Of a DNA stretch of 64,000 nucleotides, positions 61,487-64,000 are shown one piece after another. Numbering within the stretch: position 1 is the stretch's first letter; every line of letters starts with the position of its first letter. The translations under genes and the position numbers were made by a program. The stretch covers positions 99,423 through 163,422 of the forward strand of contig NZ_WWCU01000011.1 in NCBI RefSeq assembly GCF_009857595.1. The letters are read 5' to 3'. Below the pieces are notes generated by a model. That model was not told where the DNA came from. It ran no database searches and worked only from the letters and a program-made list of their open reading frames with translations. This DNA comes from Pseudoduganella aquatica. Lineage in GTDB: Bacteria > Pseudomonadota > Gammaproteobacteria > Burkholderiales > Burkholderiaceae_D.

Positions 61487-62734
61487 TCACGCCGCCGCCA
61501 GCTGCGCAGGCTCAACCGGTGCGGCCGGGGCCAGATTGCGCAGGCGCAGGGCGATCAGCAGGGCGCCCGCCAGCCCGCAGCCGAGCACGGCCACAACGCC
61601 GGTCCAGCCCGCAACGCCCCAGGCCACGCCGGCCAGCCAGCCGATCACGGCCGAGCCGATATAGTAGAAGAACAGGTACAGCGCCGACGCCAGCGCCGAG
61701 GCCGACTGCGCACGCCGCCCCACCCAGCTGCTAGTGACGGAATGCGAAGCGAAGAAGCAGAACGTGAACAGCGCCAGCCCGCCGAAGATGAGCACCAGGT
61801 TGCCGCTCAGCGTAAGCAGCATGCCGCCCAGCATGGCCATCAGCAGCCACCACAGCACGCGGCGGCGGCCCAGCTTGTCGGCCAGGCGGCCGGCCCAGAC
61901 GGAGCTGAACATGCCCAGCAGGTAAAGGAAGGAAATCGCGCCCACCAGGCTCTGGCTCAGGTCAAACGGCGCGCCCAGCAGGCGGAAACCGATAAAGTTG
62001 TAGGCGCTGACCATGCAGCCCATCAGCAAAAAGCCCATGCCGAACAGCCAGGGCATGCCGTCGTCGGTGAACTGGCGGCGCAGGCCGTTGCCCAGCTCGC
62101 GCAAGCCGCCCTGCGCAGGACGGAAATTGCGCGAACGCGGCAGGCTGCGGTAGAACTCGGCCGCCGCCAGCAGCCCGGCCACGCCCATGGCCGCCATGGC
62201 CGCGCGCCAGGAGAAGAAGTCGCTCATGACGGACACCAGGATGCGCCCGGCCATGCCGCCGAAAGCATTGCCGCCGATGAGCAAGCCCATCGACAAACCC
62301 AGCGAGCCCGGTTCCACTTCCTCGCTCAGATAGCTCATGGCCACGGCCGGCATGCCGCCCAGCGCAAAGCCCAGCAATGCGCGCATGACCAGGAACTGGC
62401 CATAGTTCTGCGCCACCGCGCACAGCACCGTCATCACGGCGGCGATGGTGAGCGCCGCGCCCATCAGCGGCTTGCGGCCGATGCGGTCGGACAACAGGCT
62501 GGACAGCAGCAGCGACACCGCCAGCGCCGCCGTCGAGACCGACAGCGCCAGGCTGCTCTGCGCCGCCGTCAGCGCGAATTCCCGGCCCAGCAGCGGCATC
62601 AGCGGCTGCACGCTGTACAGCAAGGCGAAACAGGAAAAACCGCTGAAAAACAATGCGCGGTTGGTGCGTTTGAATTGCGGCGACCCTGCGGTGATGCCCA
62701 TGATGACGGCCCGGCTGATGAATGATGGCTTCAT
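61487..62734 (-). CDS. MFS transporter, YnfM-like
   Basis: The 415-residue protein has about 12 membrane helices, the MFS motif DRIGRKPLMG between helices 2 and 3, and a second LADKLGRRRVL loop. It resembles YnfM/arabinose-efflux-type drug exporters. Its divergent neighbour at 62803 is a LysR regulator and the two share a 68-bp intergenic region with an inverted repeat, so that regulator probably controls it. Confidence 0.88.
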   Translation of the reverse strand: MKPSFISRAVIMGITAGSPQFKRTNRALFFSGFSCFALLYSVQPLMPLLGREFALTAAQSSLALSVSTAALAVSLLLSSLLSDRIGRKPLMGAALTIAAVMTVLCAVAQNYGQFLVMRALLGFALGGMPAVAMSYLSEEVEPGSLGLSMGLLIGGNAFGGMAGRILVSVMSDFFSWRAAMAAMGVAGLLAAAEFYRSLPRSRNFRPAQGGLRELGNGLRRQFTDDGMPWLFGMGFLLMGCMVSAYNFIGFRLLGAPFDLSQSLVGAISFLYLLGMFSSVWAGRLADKLGRRRVLWWLLMAMLGGMLLTLSGNLVLIFGGLALFTFCFFASHSVTSSWVGRRAQSASALASALYLFFYYIGSAVIGWLAGVAWGVAGWTGVVAVLGCGLAGALLIALRLRNLAPAAPVEPAQLAAA

Positions 62735-62748
62735 CTTAGGATTGCGCT

Positions 62749-62787
62749 GTATTACTGTCCAATATATATTTAAGTCGTTAGTAATAC
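62749..62787. promoter_or_regulatory. Inverted repeat in the MFS/LysR divergent promoter
   Basis: GTATTACT (62749-62756) and AGTAATAC (62780-62787) form a perfect 8-bp inverted repeat around an AT-rich core (ATATATATT) between the divergent genes. It is a likely LysR binding region. Confidence 0.6.
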
Positions 62788-62802
62788 TTTAAAGCGATAA
62801 CA

Positions 62803-63699
62803 ATGGAACTGCGCCACCTGCGTTACTTCATCGCCGTAGCCGAAGAATTAAGTTTTACACGCGCGGCCGAACGGCTGCACATCGGCCAGCCGCCGCTGAG
62901 CCAGCAGATCCAGGCGCTGGAGGCGGAAGTGGGCGCGCAGCTGCTCGAGCGCAGCAAGCGCTGGGTGCGGCTGACTGCCGCCGGGAAGCTATTCCTGGAA
63001 GACGCGCGCCGCGTGCTGGCGCTGTCCGAGCAGGCCAAGCTGACGGCGCGGCGGGCGCAGCGCGGCGAGGCGGGCGAATTGCGCATCGGCTTCACCTTCT
63101 CCACGCCGTTCACGCCGCTGTTCGCCACCGTCATCAACCGCTACCGCGCGCGCTACCCGGACGTGCTGCTGACCTTGCGCGAGCTGGCCACGCTGCCGCA
63201 GATCGCCATGCTGGAAAACCGCGAGCTGGACCTGGGCTTCGTGCGCCCTCCCGAGACCGCCATTCCGGACGCGGTGCGGCTGACGGTGCTGCGGCATGAT
63301 CCGCTGATCGCCGTGCTGCCGGTGGGCTCGCCGCTGGCGCAAAAGGAGCAGGTGGAGATCCGCGACCTGCAGGGCCAGCCCTTCATCATGTATCCGAAGA
63401 CGGCCGGCACCGGCATTTATCCGCAGATTTTCCGGCTGTGCAAGGAGGCGGGCTTTGCGCCGGACGTGGTGATGGAGGCGGGCGAAGCGTCCACCATGAT
63501 CGGGCTGGTGGCGGCCGGCTGCGGCATCACCGTGCTGCCGGGCTCCTTCGACAGCATCCACATGGAAGGCGCCTGCTACCGGCCGCTGGCCGATCCCAGC
63601 GCCAACACCGTGCTGTCGCTGGCGCAGCGCAAGGACGCGCACGGCGCGCTGGTGGAAGGCTTTATCGCACTGGCGCGCGAAGCGGCCGGCGGTTTGTAA
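62803..63699 (+). CDS. LysR-family regulator
   Basis: The 298-residue protein has the LysR winged helix (MELRHLRYFIAVAEELSFTRAAERLHIGQPPLSQQIQALEAEVG in sections) and a PBP2-type effector domain similar to the CatR/BenM-like group (RIGFTFSTPFTPLFATVINRY). It probably controls the divergent MFS gene in response to a small molecule that may be an aromatic or the exported drug. The start is at the first ATG, with no strong ribosome site. Confidence 0.9.
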   Translation: MELRHLRYFIAVAEELSFTRAAERLHIGQPPLSQQIQALEAEVGAQLLERSKRWVRLTAAGKLFLEDARRVLALSEQAKLTARRAQRGEAGELRIGFTFSTPFTPLFATVINRYRARYPDVLLTLRELATLPQIAMLENRELDLGFVRPPETAIPDAVRLTVLRHDPLIAVLPVGSPLAQKEQVEIRDLQGQPFIMYPKTAGTGIYPQIFRLCKEAGFAPDVVMEAGEASTMIGLVAAGCGITVLPGSFDSIHMEGACYRPLADPSANTVLSLAQRKDAHGALVEGFIALAREAAGGL

Positions 63700-63750
63700 G
63701 CATTTGTTAATATGGAAAGATTTAACCGCCATCTCGGCTACATTGCCTGA

Positions 63751-64000
63751 ATGACACATCAACGGCGCACGCCCACCGCATTCCTGCTGACCGCTGCGCT
63801 GCATCTGGCGCTGCTGTTTGCCTTGCTGTCGCCGCAGCACCGGCCGGCCCGGCCGCAGCGGGACGGGGACGCCATCCAGTGGCTGCTGCCAGCGCCGGCG
63901 CAGCAGAGCCGGCAGGCCAGCGCCGCGCCCGCTGTTCGCGCGCAGCGCCCTACCCCGCCGCCGCAGAGCGCAGCGCGCAAGGCAAAGCCGGACCCGGACC
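63751..64000 (+). CDS. Membrane-anchored protein, paralogue of the gene at 60780 (3' truncated)
   Basis: The open frame runs off the right edge after 83 residues. It begins with a membrane helix (AFLLTAALHLALLFALL) and a Pro/Arg/Ala-rich linker, the same layout as the gene at 60780, including a DAIQWLLPAPA segment that matches SAIAWILPAAP. The leader is also shared (GTAAGCATTTGTTAA at 55 nt before the ATG). The two flank the MFS/LysR pair. The C-terminal half is not visible. Confidence 0.6.
   Translation, partial: MTHQRRTPTAFLLTAALHLALLFALLSPQHRPARPQRDGDAIQWLLPAPAQQSRQASAAPAVRAQRPTPPPQSAARKAKPDPD

Overview
The window is high-GC DNA from a betaproteobacterium, most likely Oxalobacteraceae (Massilia, Duganella or Janthinobacterium type). 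This rests on the rpsP-rimM-trmD-rplS order, a DUF3579 gene, a PTS-free N-acetylglucosamine (GlcNAc) locus beside a large TonB-dependent receptor, and recurring REP-like intergenic repeats. Family names come from reading the translated proteins; no database search was run.

Layout. 1-7.6 kb: left-truncated M13 peptidase, HDOD protein, FliT, group Ic aminotransferase, FimV-like membrane protein, fumC, S4 RNA-binding protein. 7.6-10.1 kb: bufferin-type copper-stress operon (DUF2282 precursor, fused MNIO plus DUF2063 enzyme, DoxX). 10.3-16.7 kb: His/Lys-rich secreted peptide, YjfB, MobB, GspB, GspA, small secreted proteins and a repetitive GIN-domain protein. 17.0-36.8 kb: one large GlcNAc/chitin-oligosaccharide utilisation region. 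36.8-37.6 kb: an AT-richer pair resembling a T6SS amidase effector and its immunity protein. 37.8-45 kb: M16 peptidase, DUF3579, CobD-like protein, NUDIX hydrolase and the rplS-trmD-rimM-rpsP operon. 45-64 kb: TM2 protein, periplasmic binding protein plus diguanylate cyclase pair, glycine-zipper protein, LysE exporter, acyl-CoA dehydrogenase with etfAB, TusA, AlaS, chemoreceptor, GDPD, CoA-transferase, a divergent MFS/LysR pair, and two related small membrane-anchored proteins, the second cut by the right edge.

How the GlcNAc region works together. The TonB receptor (33013-35658) would import oligosaccharides across the outer membrane, and a secreted GH18 enzyme and NagX-like membrane proteins sit with it. 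An ABC importer (substrate-binding protein, two permeases, and a distant ATPase at 27000) and an AmpG-like MFS would carry sugars into the cytoplasm. NagZ would release GlcNAc, a BadF-type kinase would phosphorylate it, and NagA and a SIS-type deaminase would feed fructose-6-phosphate to glycolysis. Two GntR/UTRA regulators bracket the region. I see the same 17-bp arrangement, two ATACC-like half-sites 11 bp apart, at the nagK promoter and twice between the TonB receptor gene and the second regulator. This is the strongest candidate regulatory signal in the window.

Other points of interest are the BufB-BufC fusion, the orphan effector/immunity pair, nested palindromes that lie in frame at the end of the sugar-binding protein gene, a REP-like family with at least five copies, a 12-bp palindrome upstream of etfB, and a matching 55-nt leader in front of two related genes. 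I found no tRNA, rRNA, CRISPR array, insertion sequence or prophage.
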